This document shows, piece by piece, positions 34,269 to 46,801 of a DNA stretch of 64,000 bases. The stretch comes from Dreissena polymorpha (taxonomy: Eukaryota; Mollusca; Bivalvia; Myida; Dreissenidae): assembly GCF_020536995.1 (NCBI RefSeq), contig NC_068365.1, forward strand, positions 33,123,067 through 33,187,066. The letters are read 5' to 3'. The notes below the pieces were generated by a model. It did no database searches. It had not been told where the DNA came from and was given only the letters and a program-made list of their open reading frames with translations. A program made the position numbers and the translations under genes. Within the stretch, counting starts at the first letter, position 1. Each line of letters opens with the position of its first letter.

Positions 34269-34795
34269 GTACATGGCATTAATCAATGTCACTGTTTATG
34301 TGTGACATTTAACATTTATTTCAGAATGCTTCCATGTATTTAACAACCAAGTAGTATCTGCAATTACAAGAGCTGGGCAAATAGTTTAAATTGGAACATA
34401 AGCTGCATTTCCCACCGCAAATAAAACACTTGTTTCTGATAAAGACGTTCATAAATACAAATTAAGTTAGTCAATATAGGATCTGACAGAATTGTCGTTG
34501 CTTATTACACTGAAATCATAGAATAGCTCTATATTATTTTCAGAGCGGATAGGATACGAAATACAAACTGATATGATTACACGATCGTACACAAAATTCG
34601 ACGAATCTTAATTTGAACTGGTATTTTATGTCTTTGGTTAATAAATAAGAAAAAATGTACGAAATTGATTGAGCGTCATATGTGTTCGTGTTCAGTACGC
34701 ATGCAACTAAACAAAAATGTCATTGAATGATGCAGCGGAAAAAACAATACATAGTTCTTACGTTTTGTGTATGGCTTTTTCTTAAAGGGGCCTTT

Positions 34796-35270
34796 TCACG
34801 TTTTGGTAAATTTACAAAATTAATTAAAACAAAAAATATTCACAAATTTCCGTTGTAGTTCTGATATTTATGAGATAACAGTTGTACTGAATATTTTCCA
34901 AGCTCTAACATATCAAGCAAGTATATGCATCTTTTGACGATTTAAATTTTGAACATTATAAAGCGTTGCAACGCGAAACGATTGACTAATTTTGAGAATT
35001 TTGTTGCTGTCGTTTTATTTTGTGATACTAAGAGGATTGCATATATAAAGTATAAAATACAACACTCATTGTACGAGCACGGATGGCCGAGTGGTTTAAG
35101 CGATAGATTTTTACTTCAGTGGTTAGTGGTTCGAGTCCAGTTAATGGTAACTTTTTTACTTTCTTAAATTGTATTCTTGTTTTTTTTTATTAGAGCGTTT
35201 TAGATCCAATGTTCATATTTATCAATATAAAGCATCTAATTACACATTTCAAAACATGCCAAAATCCCCT
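34796..35270 (+). mobile_element. TTAA-flanked TIR element carrying a tRNA-like sequence, copy 3
   Basis: Exact TTAA at 34792-34795 and 35271-35274. Ends AGGGGCCTTTTCACGTTTTG and CATGCCAAAATCCCCTT. The tRNA-like core at about 35075-35150 is the best of the three: A box GATGGCCGAGTGGTTTAAGC (Leu/Ser-type) and B box GGTTCGAGTCC. No protein frame. Confidence 0.8.
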
Positions 35271-35274
35271 TTTA

Positions 35275-37134
35275 ATATATTGCATTGAAATGTATCATGG
35301 GTAAAGTATTGATAATAACATCGACGTTTACACTGACTATGTTGATTACAAATACGTAGTCCAGATAACTTTGAGGGAAATATATTTATATAGTAAAACA
35401 CTCATGACTTTGGATGTAAATTGCCGATTTAAAAAGTATAACTTTCACTACACTGGTCACAACTAATGTTTAACTCTCATTTAAATCGCAGATACCGCGT
35501 AAAATTTTGGGATAGTCAACGTTAATGTAATCAACGCTGAAGGCACTGCAGTTGTTCTTTGAGTGTATAAAATAGCAATAACAGGAAATGAAGTTCGACC
35601 TTCTATATGATGCAAATCAAACGGCCATGAAAACTACAAACATAAATATAATTTCCATAAAAGTGTCTACAGGGGCGAAATTTTGCTTCTTCGGGGCTAA
35701 ATTGTATTCAATATATCATAATAAATATGTAATGTTGATAAATAAAAACAAAACCTGGCTGAACACCTCGTACAGAAATGGGTGGGATTTAGTTTACATT
35801 TATAAAAAAACAACAACACATAGATCACCACAATTCTAATTGATTTCATTGATTTAAAGTGACATTAGGCGCATCTAACAGTATATGCTATGTTTATAGC
35901 AGTCTATCGCAACCGTTGTTTACTTTTGTTGTTTTCACTTCAAATACACTTATATCTGTTAATGCAGCATCAACATACGAAAACAATATCCCGGAAAGAG
36001 AAAAATAATGCATTTGAATACCAAGCGTACTTTCGTTTGACAACTCTGACGACAGAAATGATAAGTTTTCCTGCAACGATATCCATTCATAAGACACACA
36101 AACACTTACTCCGATCCTAATAAAAAAGACAGTTCCGCTCGGCTTAGAGCACTGGGGCAGTCATGTAAAATATCGAATATAATTTATATTTTTTTTTATA
36201 AACAACTGGTAGCAAGATGGGTTGCAGATAATTGGTCAGTAACCACATTATAACTAACTCTTCTGACCTGTTAAGGTAGCGCACCCGTAATGGGCACCTT
36301 TCCGAATATAATCTAATGTATTATTTTCTTAATCAGCATCATTTTACTGAACAACATGCACATGTCTAGGTAGGCTGTCGATGCTTTAAAAAAATACTGA
36401 TTTTTTCGAAACGCTCGGCTTTTGTCCAGTTAATTTGCACCATTGGAGTATATGAAAGTTCCATAATTCATCCAGATTTCCAAATATGGGCATGCAGTTT
36501 AGTGTACAGATGCAGTACAGGTGTTTCAAGTTTAAACAAGATGAAATAAATATTCTTTTACAAACATTTTTTTATAACTTGTTATCTATGGAAGAGCGCC
36601 ATGAAATGTAAGTGGTTTCAGCCAAGTAGATATTGGGTTGGTTAAAAACAAAGTGTCATAAAATTCAAAATAGTATCATTTAAGTAATATTTTGAACTTA
36701 GTTTTTATAGATACACTATAAACAGCAAAAATACCAAGAAATATACAGATTAACCGTTTACTTTTTAAAATAAAAATTAAAATGCAACATGCATAATTCG
36801 TATTTTCAGCAGTAAATTACCCAATTTAGCCTTAACGTTGTTTTAATTAAAAAAATTGAAGAATGTGCATAAAAGGTGCAAACACATTTAAAAATAAACA
36901 TAGCTTACAAGCTATATTAAATCAAATTACGTTAGAAAAGAAATAAAACGCGTCGCAAAAAGTATGCGTTGGCGGCAGAATTAAAACCTGCGCGGGGAGA
37001 TCCCAAAAGATTTCTAGTCTACTCGCGAATTAGGTAGTCAAGAAAGACAGCCCTGTTGACCCGTACTTTGTTGTTGATGCATTTCGTGTTAGCCTAGCAG
37101 TTCACACGGTGTCAACCAGTCTCTGACCTTAAGA
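35275..37134. other. Intergenic, no feature recognised
   Basis: AT-rich, with short open frames only (35588-35839, 35890-36120), none with recognisable motifs. Confidence 0.4.
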
Positions 37135-38570
37135 TCAATATAGAACACCAATGCGCTGTTTAGGCGTAGCTGGTTTACCAAGGTTGACCTTTACATAACG
37201 CCAGCAAACACGAATGAATATAATCGAACATTTCACAGGCTGATTCGAGTGAAATCCTCTGACCTCTTGCTTCATCACAGTGTCTGTGCACAGCGTAAAG
37301 GATGTAGCACTGTTCAAAGTAATGAATTCAGGGCTACTCTCTGCATGTTCAAACAACTCAAATTGTGGCCCAGTTACAATTACGAGCCAAAATCCATCTC
37401 GCAGAATTTCAGGGTCTGTACTCACTAAATTTTAATGGAAAGACATGATTGGCTATCGATAAGCATAGTTTTGCTTTCAAGATGATTAATCAAACACTAC
37501 AGAAATAGTATATTGCCACGATAAAAGGAAAATAGTTTAATTATATAACCAAGAATGTTTTCCTTAACGCTCTGATAGGCTACCGTTATATGCCAGTTTG
37601 CTATTTGGAATTCAACTTTGTATCGAAAAGCTTTGTGCAAAAATGTGCCATTTGAAAAGAACCGCGTCATGCGAAAATGGGTCCTATGCCATATGCGCCC
37701 ATCATATCTAAAATCGACCAGCCTGCGAATCTCTCAGTCTGGTCAGAATACATAACGAGACCGTAACACACTGAGTGGTTTTATAGCGGGCAACAATGCC
37801 TCTGACCAGATTTGAGCCAAGCTGGAAAATTTGCCATTAGACCCATTATCGCATGACGCGACTCTGAAGTGCTGTGTAAACGTGTCGAAAAAATAAACTG
37901 CGTTTTAATCAAAAATTAACATACGATGTATTTCGATGGTTAAGATATAAACTCATTTAACACGATATTCACATGATGTGTCCATTTGTGAATGAATATA
38001 GGCGAAGAACTGAAACCTCTGCCATAAATTATACAACTCTTTATTGACGCAGATGCGACAGCTATCAGGTTAATCGTACCTAACAAAACTGGCTTGAAAA
38101 ACACGGTATTAACCTTAGTTGTTTGCAAGCAAAAAACTAAAAACGACAATTCTCGAAATAATTTTACATATAAAGTATGGCAGGGTATTCACACACTCGA
38201 ACTGCCAGTTTACCTGTACAAAATGTGGACTTTGATGTAACGAGCGCATGTGATATTGACTTTTGACCCGGTGATCTACAATATTGGTCCCTTTGTTTCC
38301 CAAGTTACAATCATACCATCTTGCATGGTTCTTATAGGTTATACTGTTATCTAAATATTATGCAGTATAAATAGACTTTATAAAATAAACGAATGCATAC
38401 ATCACACAGCTTACTTGCAAACAATGCGCCTGAAACAGAGAGTCTCCACTTGTAAACAAGTTTATTATTCTCATTAGAAATTACATAAATCACTTACGGG
38501 TCCTACGGGTCTGACAACAGACTGCCACAAGTAGCACGATAAAGGATGAACTTATAACGTAGACGAACAT
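37135..38570 (-). CDS. Unassigned small protein with N-terminal signal or anchor peptide (198 aa, 4-exon model)
   Basis: Exons on the minus strand: 38570-38498, 38350-38214, 38113-38017 and 37424-37135. Introns are GT-AG with phases 1, 0, 1, consistent throughout, giving 597 nt with TGA at 37137-37135. Donors are GTAAGT, GTAAAC and a weak GTTTCA. The first exon encodes MFVYVISSSFIVLLVAVCC followed by QTRRT, so it is either a signal peptide or a short membrane anchor. The remainder has five spaced cysteines (YDCNLG, IKSCIIY, TLCTDT, VKCSII, RVCWRY) and alternating hydrophobic stretches such as GFWLVIVTGPQFELFEH, suggesting a beta-rich extracellular domain. I recognise no family. The weak third donor and the abrupt C-terminus mean exon 4 or its end may be wrong, and further exons could exist. 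Confidence 0.5.
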
Positions 38571-38697
38571 CTTGGAACTGAAACCAAACGACCAATTAAA
38601 ATTGACTAGAATTATGTTTTGCATTATTAATGTTCTAGTTTAACTTAAATTTAACGTATAAATACATAAATAATCTTTTCTTTATACAAAATACTGA

Positions 38698-38699
<2 letters not shown>

Positions 38700-38759
<60 letters not shown>

Positions 38760-38800
38760 TTATAACTATAATTATTATTATTGTTATTTTTTATTTATTC

Positions 38801-38896
<96 letters not shown>
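38700..38896. repeat. (TTA)n microsatellite
   Basis: Nearly pure TTA/ATT trinucleotides with a few interruptions. Confidence 0.97.
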
Positions 38897-38897
<1 letters not shown>

Positions 38898-38899
38898 AT

Positions 38900-39740
38900 C
38901 ATCATCCTCATCATCTTTCATTGGGCAAAGGTGCTCATGAAATAGAACGTTATATAATCAATAATAGCGGCACAAGCCTTTGGAACACCTAAGATATGTA
39001 CCATTTCCGATATTCGTGTTCAATTTATAGAAGCCCTTATATAATTTTTAAACTAGAAAAACATAGTGCTTGGATAGCACATATTAAAAAAGAAATAATG
39101 TCCTCACCTGTGAATTGTGAATCCCTCTGAAGCTTTAATTTGCTTAGCCAATGTATCTTGTTTTATACTTTTCCTGGGCTTCTATCAACCTACCTAAATT
39201 TTTCTGTTCCATTGATTTTATTAATTTCATTTATTAACTACCGCCTAATCTGATTTCTACCTTGCCTTGCGGGCAACAACGCATGACCCCCAACATTGAG
39301 GACGAACAGGTGGTAATCATCAATATGGCAATCGCACATGTCTAGGGGCAAGTAAGACGCAATGCGAAACATTCAACTATATTTTAGTTATAATCTATTG
39401 TTTCATGTTTTACAACCATTACAAATTAAGTGTTCATTTAAATTGTGTTTGGTTAGGCTAGATAGAATATTTTGCGCACGTTATTTCAATATGTCGATAC
39501 AAGTTATACCTATATTTGACTGGTAAATATTCTTTAGGAATTGTGCTTTTACATATTTAACCTACGACCGATACTGAACATAGAAAGGTAGATCAAAAGA
39601 CAGCCATTTCCGCGACCACGATTTGTTTACCTTAAAGGGTTGAACTTCGCTTGAGTCATCGTGATTTACACGTGCCTTCGGAACATCGTCTTAATGAGAA
39701 AAACTTTTCATGAAAAGTCTACAGTGGGTAAAGGTGATAT
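38900..39740. other. Intergenic between microsatellite and LINE
   Basis: No coding or repeat signal that I can support. Confidence 0.35.
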
Positions 39741-41265
39741 GAAGCAACCCGTTGCACAAAAGGCGACAAAAGTAACCCCGCTAACTATAGGCCGATTTTA
39801 CTGACATGTGTTCTTTGCAAAGTCATGGAACATATCGTCGCCTCAAACATCACCAAACACTTCCAGGTCAACAACATTCTTTTCCATCTCCAGCATGGCT
39901 TTAGGTCAAAACTGTTATGCGAGACACAGCTCATAGGACTTGTAGAGGACTTATCCAGGAACCTTATTCATGGTCAACAAACTGATCTAATACTCCTGGA
40001 TTTCTCGAAAGCGTTCGACAAGGTCAATCACATGAAGTTACTCTACAAACTGCACCAACACGGCATCCAAGATAGCACATTACAATGGGTCAAATCTTTC
40101 CTTATAGGTCGACTTCAGTCTGTCTTGGTAAATGGTGACAATTCAGACGAGGTTCCAGTCACATCAGGTGTCCCCCGGGGCTCTGTTCTCGGCCCTCTCC
40201 TCTTCTTGCTCTACATAAACGATCTGCCAGAAAACATAGTGTCACAGGTCCGGTTATTTGCTGATGACACTGCTGTCTACATCACGGTCAACAATCCCAC
40301 TGAACAAAATACCCTGCAAGAAGATCTAGATCGGCTACAAAAATGGGAACACTCTTGGGATATGGAATTTAACCCTTCCAATTGTACGGTTATGAACATC
40401 ACCAGGTCAAAACGTCCGTACAAATCCACTTACACACTCCACGGTCATACCCTTGAAACAGTTAGTGATGATAAATACTTGGGTGTTAGCATCACATCTG
40501 ACCTCAGCTGGAATAAGCACATAAACCAGGTTACTGCAACAGCCAGTCAAACACTAAACTTCATCAAACGCAACATTCCCATAAAACACCCACGCATTAG
40601 AGAATTTGCCTTCAAAACCCTGGTCCGCCCACAACTTGAGTATAGTAGCTCAGTGTGGAGCCCCCACACACAACACAACATAAACAAGATCGAGATGGTC
40701 CAACGCAGGGCCGCTCGATGGGTTACAAATGATTACTCATATCACAACAGTGTCACACACATGCTAGACAAATTAGGGTGGCGCTCACTTGAGAACAGAA
40801 GGTATGACTCCCGGCTACTGATGTTCTATAAAATTGTCCACGGACTGGTTGCTGTACCAATGCCTCCCTACGTCACTCCTCCGACCCGGCTCACTAGACA
40901 TTTGCACCCTCTTACATTCAGACAAATCCTCACTCCAAGCAACTACTATAAATTCTCCTTCTATCCAGCCACTATTGTCCTATGGAACTCTCTACCAGCC
41001 AATATTGTACAGGCACCTACCCTGGACCAGTTTAGGCTGGGGGTGACCATACTGGCTGTTTTTAATCTTTTATCTGTATATTCCTTCTTTTAACTAACAC
41101 TATCACCTTTGTTTCTATGTCTCACAAATACATTATGTATTACTTTTTATCTCCTATACACTTCTTCCTTAATTTCATAGCACTGACACGCGCCTGCTTG
41201 TAATGCTAATTGTTGGCGACTAGCAGTATATATAGATAGATATAGATAGATAGACAAAGAACATG
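39738..41265 (+). mobile_element. 5'-truncated LINE with open reverse transcriptase frame (Jockey/CR1-like group)
   Basis: An open frame from about 39738 to TAA at 41091-41093 covers most of the RT and the C-terminal region. It begins mid-domain with KGDKSNPANYRPILLT, then DLILLDFSKAFDKVNH, SGVPRGSVLGPLLFLLYIND, the catalytic FADD (LFADDTAVYI) and KYLGVSITSDLSW. The C-terminal part has VQRRAARWVTNDYS and ATIVLWNSLPANIV, a pattern common in Jockey/CR1-group LINEs. The endonuclease and 5' end are missing. The 3' UTR ends in a short TATAGATAGATA-type repeat at about 41228-41258, typical of LINEs lacking poly(A). An undamaged 422-codon frame suggests a fairly recent insertion, dead on arrival through 5' truncation. 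Confidence 0.88.
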
Positions 41266-41279
41266 AAGAACATGACATT

Positions 41280-42365
41280 GACTCAGTCCGACTGTCTCAT
41301 TTTAGCTACATATATATTGTCAATGACGTAAACATTTATATCACCTGTCATAAAAATCGTTTAAAGGGTATAGGAGATATTGAGCGGAATTGGCAATTAA
41401 AGCTCTATCTTTGAATGTTAAGTATGCCATCGACATTGAATTTGACGTTACACACTAATGCCATCTGCATATCGTTTCATTTCCTAAACGTGTTACACAA
41501 GTGTTTAGAAAATCTTTTTATGTGTTAAGAATATTTGGAACGGAAAGGACATATACGGCTCCAATTTTTATTCTTGAAATTTGACGTTCGCTTCGGATTA
41601 GCGAGACTTATTCATGCTTTAAGCTTATTATCTCTATAAACTGAACATTTGAACCAAGTGCCATCGAACTCTTCGAAGATAGTATGAGAAAGTGAGCGGA
41701 AATAAAACATGGGGGCTTAAACCTTGGACCTTGAATTAAACCGTAACCTAGGATCAATCTTAACTGACTCACATCCTTCTGCGCGAACTAAATATTGTTG
41801 TCAAGTTTCATGAACTCCTTCAACGATATCGAAGCAAACACGACAATTGAAGCCCTAATGTTTGACCTTAAAAATAGACATCATCCTTTCGCCGGCAGAT
41901 GAACGTCATTTCCTTTTGCACATCACCTCAATTGCTCTAAACATTTAGGCACAATTCACGAAAATCTGCCAAAGGGCATAGGGAATATAAAGCAGACGCG
42001 AAAAGGAAGGCTCAAACCTTTGACCTTGAGATTGCATAACTGATCCCAACCTTCTTCACATAGTCTATATAACTTTAACATTTGAGGCCATATTCATGCC
42101 CAACCGTCAAGGCAATATGGATTGTGCAAGAAAACGGAGGCTGCAATCTTTGACCTTGTAGAGCGACAGTGACCTTGATTCGGTACAGCTGACTCATGCT
42201 TTATAGGCCTAGTCAATGCCGTATTATCTGTGGAATGTTTCATGAAATCCCGTTAAAGTGTAAATGAGATACTGAGAGGACATGAAGGTTTTCTGAACAG
42301 ACTGATGGACTTAAGGACTTCATTATGGACGAACGAACTGTATGGCTATAATACCTACCTCTTCA
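41280..42365 (+). repeat. Degenerate dispersed repeat, tandem units with CTTTGACCTTGA
   Basis: Units of roughly 130-150 bp recur with GGCTCAAACCTTTGACCTTG, AGTTTCATGAA and GGAGATATTGAGCGGA. The last segment (ACAGACTGATGGACTTAAGG, then GGACGAACGAACTG) resembles the tail of a common bivalve repeat. No coding potential. Confidence 0.55.
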
Positions 42366-42404
42366 GTGGCGAATAAATAGACCAACGATAAAAAAAGTGA
42401 CATC

Positions 42405-42620
42405 AATGCATTTTCGTTAAGTTTCATCCAAAATTAGCCTCCATAGTATGCTCAGTCTAATATTGGACAATCTTTCCATCTAAACTGGATTTGTGCTTAT
42501 TAGAAACTTCCTTTTAAAAACCATAACCGTGGGAAACGTCGTACCTGATTAGCCTGTACAGACTGCATAGAACATTTGGAAAGACAAGTTATGAACATTT
42601 ATTAAGCCCCGTTTTTCCAT
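42405..42620. mobile_element. MITE family A, diverged copy
   Basis: AAAATTAGCCTCCATAG, GATTAGCCTGTACAGACTGC and TTAAGCCCCGTTTTTCCATA mark the arms. Confidence 0.65.
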
Positions 42621-42789
42621 AGTAAAATCAAATAACAAAAACAAAGAAACAAAGTGGAATTAAATACCTGTTTTGTGTGCTTGGAGAGAAACCCATAGTT
42701 TTCTTCTCCTACAGCACTGACCTCGTGCAAAGCTGGAATCGGATAATCTACTGTTATTCATTGTACTGCCGTTAACAATCAATTAAATG

Positions 42790-42870
42790 AGCATCGTCCT
42801 GGGAAAACTGTGCCTAATGCATGTGCGTAAAGTGTCATCACAGATTGGCCTGTGAAGTCCGCAGTTATTG
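42790..42870. mobile_element. MITE family A fragment inserted in the LINE RT
   Basis: TGGGAAAACTGTGCC, AATGCATGTGCGTAAAGTG and GATTGGCCTGTGAAGTCCGC. It replaces the continuation of the minus-strand RT frame, which turns into MITE translation at about 42868. Confidence 0.7.
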
Positions 42871-44400
42871 TTTATATGACTTTCAATCAATGATTGAAGG
42901 ACATTTATTGCGTCTACAGTTCTAAAGCCCGACTTGAAACATAATTGTGCGTCTGTTAAAATGTCATAAGCTGTTGCCCATTTTTGTTCGTTTCGCATAT
43001 TAGTGTATAACTTCGCAAAACAACTCACAAGGGTTACACCTCGATAATTATTGGATAAAGACGGGTCGCCTTTTTTATATAGATGAATAATCAGATCCGT
43101 TGACCAGCTGTGTGGGACTTTCCCAGACTTAATAGTGTGATTAAATAAACATTCCAATGCTCTCCCTATTACATGGACACTTTCTAAAATATTCTTAGAT
43201 TATATTGTCCGCAGAACACGCTTTATTATTACCTAATTGTTTCGTGGCCATGTCAATTTCGTCCAGTGATATGGATCTATCGGGCTCCGGGTAACTGTCA
43301 TATAGTTATAAATGCTGTCATATTGCGAACACATGTTTCTGTTTTGATTATATAAATTCCCTTCTTGCCAGGTTTTAAAAGCTTTCAGCAAAATCTGTTA
43401 AATTAATTGCTTCTCCGTTCGGGTTCGGATCTTGTTTAACACTTTTTTTTCCGAATTGTTAAGGTGAGTTTGATTGCAGGCTGTCAATCTTGCACCATAA
43501 GTTACGATTAAAATCTGACTTACACAATAATATTTGTATGATTTCTTTTTTTCAAATACTGACTGTTTATTGGTTTCAATGTTAATTTTGTTATATTTGC
43601 TATAACGAATCGTTAAATTCTTCGCGTGTTCGTTCAAACTCCGCATTATACCATTTTGTTTATTTTTGTCGTATGAATCGAACTTATTTGAATCGGATTT
43701 AATAGTGTGAGCAAAATAGGGATTACCTTATGACAAAATTTTGAGTAAAATTGAAACCAGGTCCTCTGTTTAATTGTTAGTTTCTATCCCGCGCATTAGA
43801 CCTGACTCAAGATTTACAATATCGCTCGATAATTAAGAAATAAAAGCGTCCTTGTTTATAGGATTCCATTTCACAAATGTTTTGCTAGTTGTTCCAGTTT
43901 GTAGATTATATGCAATAGGGGCATGATTAGAAAATTCATTTACATCTCTTATTTCAAAGTGCACAATATTAAAAAAAATGTGGACTGTGTATATAGATAG
44001 TCAACTAAACGTTGCCATTATGTGGAAAACACGGTATTTTTCCATTATTCTTAACGTTATGTAATATACCGTTAACAATTCAAACATGTGTAGCCATACA
44101 TAAATCTAACAATGAGTCTCCGAAGCGGTTTGAATTCAAATCACAAGTTGCCCTAGGCATATAATGGTCAATGTCTATGAACGCGAAATCAATTAAACAA
44201 CGATCATTCGCAAAATAATCTAACTTTCGTTCAATTTTTGAATTTGTATCTCCAATAACATAAACCGCACCATTCTCGCTGAAATGATTAATATCCGATT
44301 CAATATTTTTAGAAATACCCCCATCAAATCGAGGGTGAACAGGTGAACTTTCGGGTGCTATAAATACTACAGCAGTATTCATGTCATATTCAGTATTAAA
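42870..44400 (-). mobile_element. Decayed LINE on the minus strand (endonuclease and start of RT)
   Basis: Minus-strand frame 44382-44080 resembles an APE-type endonuclease (GAVYVIGDTNSKIERKLDYF, SLLDLCMATH). Frame 43157-42870 is an RT beginning (KSGKVPHSWSTDLIIHLYKK, GDPSLSNNYRGVTLVSCFAK). Between them only short frames survive (43646-43398). The catalytic RT core is absent, being cut by the MITE fragment at 42790-42870. Old, with several breaks. Confidence 0.75.
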
Positions 44401-44499
44401 TAGTTAAATCCATAGTAGACAATCTATTAATTTGTTTGCAATTTCTCGAATTCTTTGGCTTTCTTATATACATCGAAAAGACGTTCACGAAGTTTTCGT

Positions 44500-45240
44500 G
44501 TTTACTTATTTGTAAACTTCGCATGCATGTCATCACTGTTCAAACCAAGAAAAGCATCTATTGCAAGTCTAGGATGGCGACCAAACATTAGATAGTACGA
44601 TAAATATCCAGTACTGTCATGTAAAGTTAATTTATATGCATGAACCATAGGTCCAATATGATCCTTCCAGTAGCTCTTTTTATCTTCGTCGAGTGTCCCT
44701 AACATCTTCAACAGTGTTTGATTGAACCGCTCCACCATGCCATTACCCATGGCATGATATGGGGTAGTACGGGACTGGTTGACACCTCCGAGACGACATA
44801 GTTCCATTATCAAAGTGGACATAAAGTTTGTACCTTTGTCGCTATGAACTTGGTCCGAAAATCCATAACTTTCAACGAACATTTCAAACAAAACTCGAGC
44901 AGTTGTCTTGGCAGTTTGATTTGAAGTTGGGTACGCCTGAGCATATCTTGTAAAGTGGTGAGTTACAACAAGTTAATGTTCGAAACCACATTTCGATCTT
45001 TCAATACTAATAAAATCTATACAAATTATCTCTAGCGGAGCAGACGATGATATGTTCAGAAGAGACGCCGACTGGATTGCTGCCTTGGGTCGGATACACC
45101 TGGGACACACAGCCACTTTATCGCGTGCGAATGTGTCAATGCCTGGCCAATAAAGTCGCTGTTAAAATAGAGACGTGGTTCGATCCTTTCCTTGGTGTCC
45201 AAGATCATCATGCAAAGCCTGAAATACATTGTTTCTTACC
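44500..45240 (-). mobile_element. Fossil Ty3/Gypsy-type LTR retrotransposon fragment (integrase region)
   Basis: The minus strand carries integrase-core similarity (DQVHSDKGTNF, TTPYHAMGNGMVERFNQTLL, LMFGRHPRLAID) at 44502-44891, with the amino-terminal zinc-binding region of the integrase towards 45240. Only this part of pol is present: no gag, reverse transcriptase or LTR was recognised. It is a broken, partial and evidently old copy with several breaks, lying next to the decayed LINE. Confidence 0.8.
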
Positions 45241-45249
45241 GAAGAAGGC

Positions 45250-46198
45250 AAAACAAATTGATAGTATTGCTGTTCAAAACCAACGCATTTACAATAATGA
45301 TCGCGTACACTTTATCAGCTTGATAGAAGCGTGTATACTCAACAAGAACGCAACGATCTTTAGTCCAGAAATCTCTTAGTTGTGACTGATGATACTCAAA
45401 TGTGGTACATAATTATTATGAATAAAAGCGTTGCAAGCAAATTGGGTGAATGGTCACATGCACGCGATGCAATTATGCGGAGCGTTAATATATCGACTCG
45501 GACGGCCCTTTTGTAAGCTAAAAAACGTATTAGCAGTAAATAGTTCGGGACAATTCTTGTTTGGGACTGTTGTACAACTAAACATGGAATTTAACGTTAA
45601 TCTAGCTTTAAACAATATAAAGTTTAAACATACTCGTGATAGTTATTCATTTCGACGACACGTAACTTTATCAGCGTATGACACTTAAACACTGTTAATA
45701 AAAAATAAAGGCTAAATATGACGAATAACCATAAGGACGGTATGCATTTGGAAGATACGGAACGATACTGTTTCGGTACGTGTTGTGTTCAATAAAAACA
45801 AGTGTAAGGCCATATTAAAAAAAATCTTGTATGAGACTCTAGGAAACTGTAAGTTGGGTGCCCTACGTATCAGTCAATACAAAAACGCTAAATATGCTTA
45901 ATGGTCACATCTTCAAGATGCATTTAGACAACACGTGCTATATCAGTAAAGCAGATGCGTGTTTGCTGGAATAGAAGTCCATGATCCGGAAAAGCTCTTG
46001 TTAAGAACTAAAGGCCCCTCAAACATAGTCACTATACGTTATATTTTACACAATCGGTAAATTTAATCGTGTTATTGTTCACATGACGAATTAAGATGTC
46101 ATGCGACTAAGCAGCTTGACAGGTGCTTGTTTTATTCACAAAAACTCCTGTTTTGTGTCTTTTGGGCAATATGTTCATTAAACATTAGATGAAAAGGC
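45250..46198. other. Unassigned; may include more of the fossil element
   Basis: Short open frames with no recognised motif; no terminal repeat found. Confidence 0.3.
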
Positions 46199-46801
46199 TA
46201 CGGAATACTAATAGGACCATCGTGGTTACACATTAAAATCCAGAGGGCGACAATGCGATAGTGCGATAGTACGATGGGGACAATGCGATTGTTCGGTTGC
46301 GACCACGCGAAAGTACGATGGCGGCAGTGCGATAGTGCGATGATCCGATGACGACAGTGCGACAATACGATGGCGACAGTGCGATAGTACGATGGCGACA
46401 ATGCGACAATGCAATAGTGCGATAATACGATGACGACAGTGCGATAATACGATAGCGATAGTTCGATGGCGACAATGCGAAAATACGATAACGACAGTAC
46501 GACAATGCGATAGTACGATGGCGACAATTTGATAGTACGATGGCGACAATGCGATGATACGATGGCGACAGTACGATATGACAATCGCATTGTCGCCATC
46601 GTACTTACGCGTTGTCGATTTGTCTCCATCGTAAAATCGCATTTTCGCCATCGTACTATCGCTGTTGTCGCATTGTCGCCATCGTACTATCGCATTCTCG
46701 CCATCGTACAATTGAATTGTCGCCATCATACTATCGCACTATCGCATTGTCGCCCTCTGGATTTAAATGTGTAACCACGATGGTACTAACGGTATTCCGT
46801 A
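46199..46801. mobile_element. Foldback element with arms of short tandem repeats
   Basis: The left end TACGGAATACTAATAGG, ACCATCGTGGTTACACATT and CAGAGGGCGACAATGCGATA reappear inverted at the right end (TATCGCATTGTCGCCCTCTG, AATGTGTAACCACGATGGT, GGTATTCCGTA). Between the ends each arm consists of GCGATAGTACGATGGCGACA-type repeats, and orientation flips at about 46575. Arms are unequal (about 375 and 225 bp). No transposase. Open frames across it are translations of the repeat. Confidence 0.88.

Noticed and set aside
35075-35150. Functional tRNA-Leu or tRNA-Ser gene
   Set aside because: A and B boxes are good, but the acceptor stem does not pair convincingly and the same sequence recurs inside TIR elements, so it is treated as part of a mobile element.
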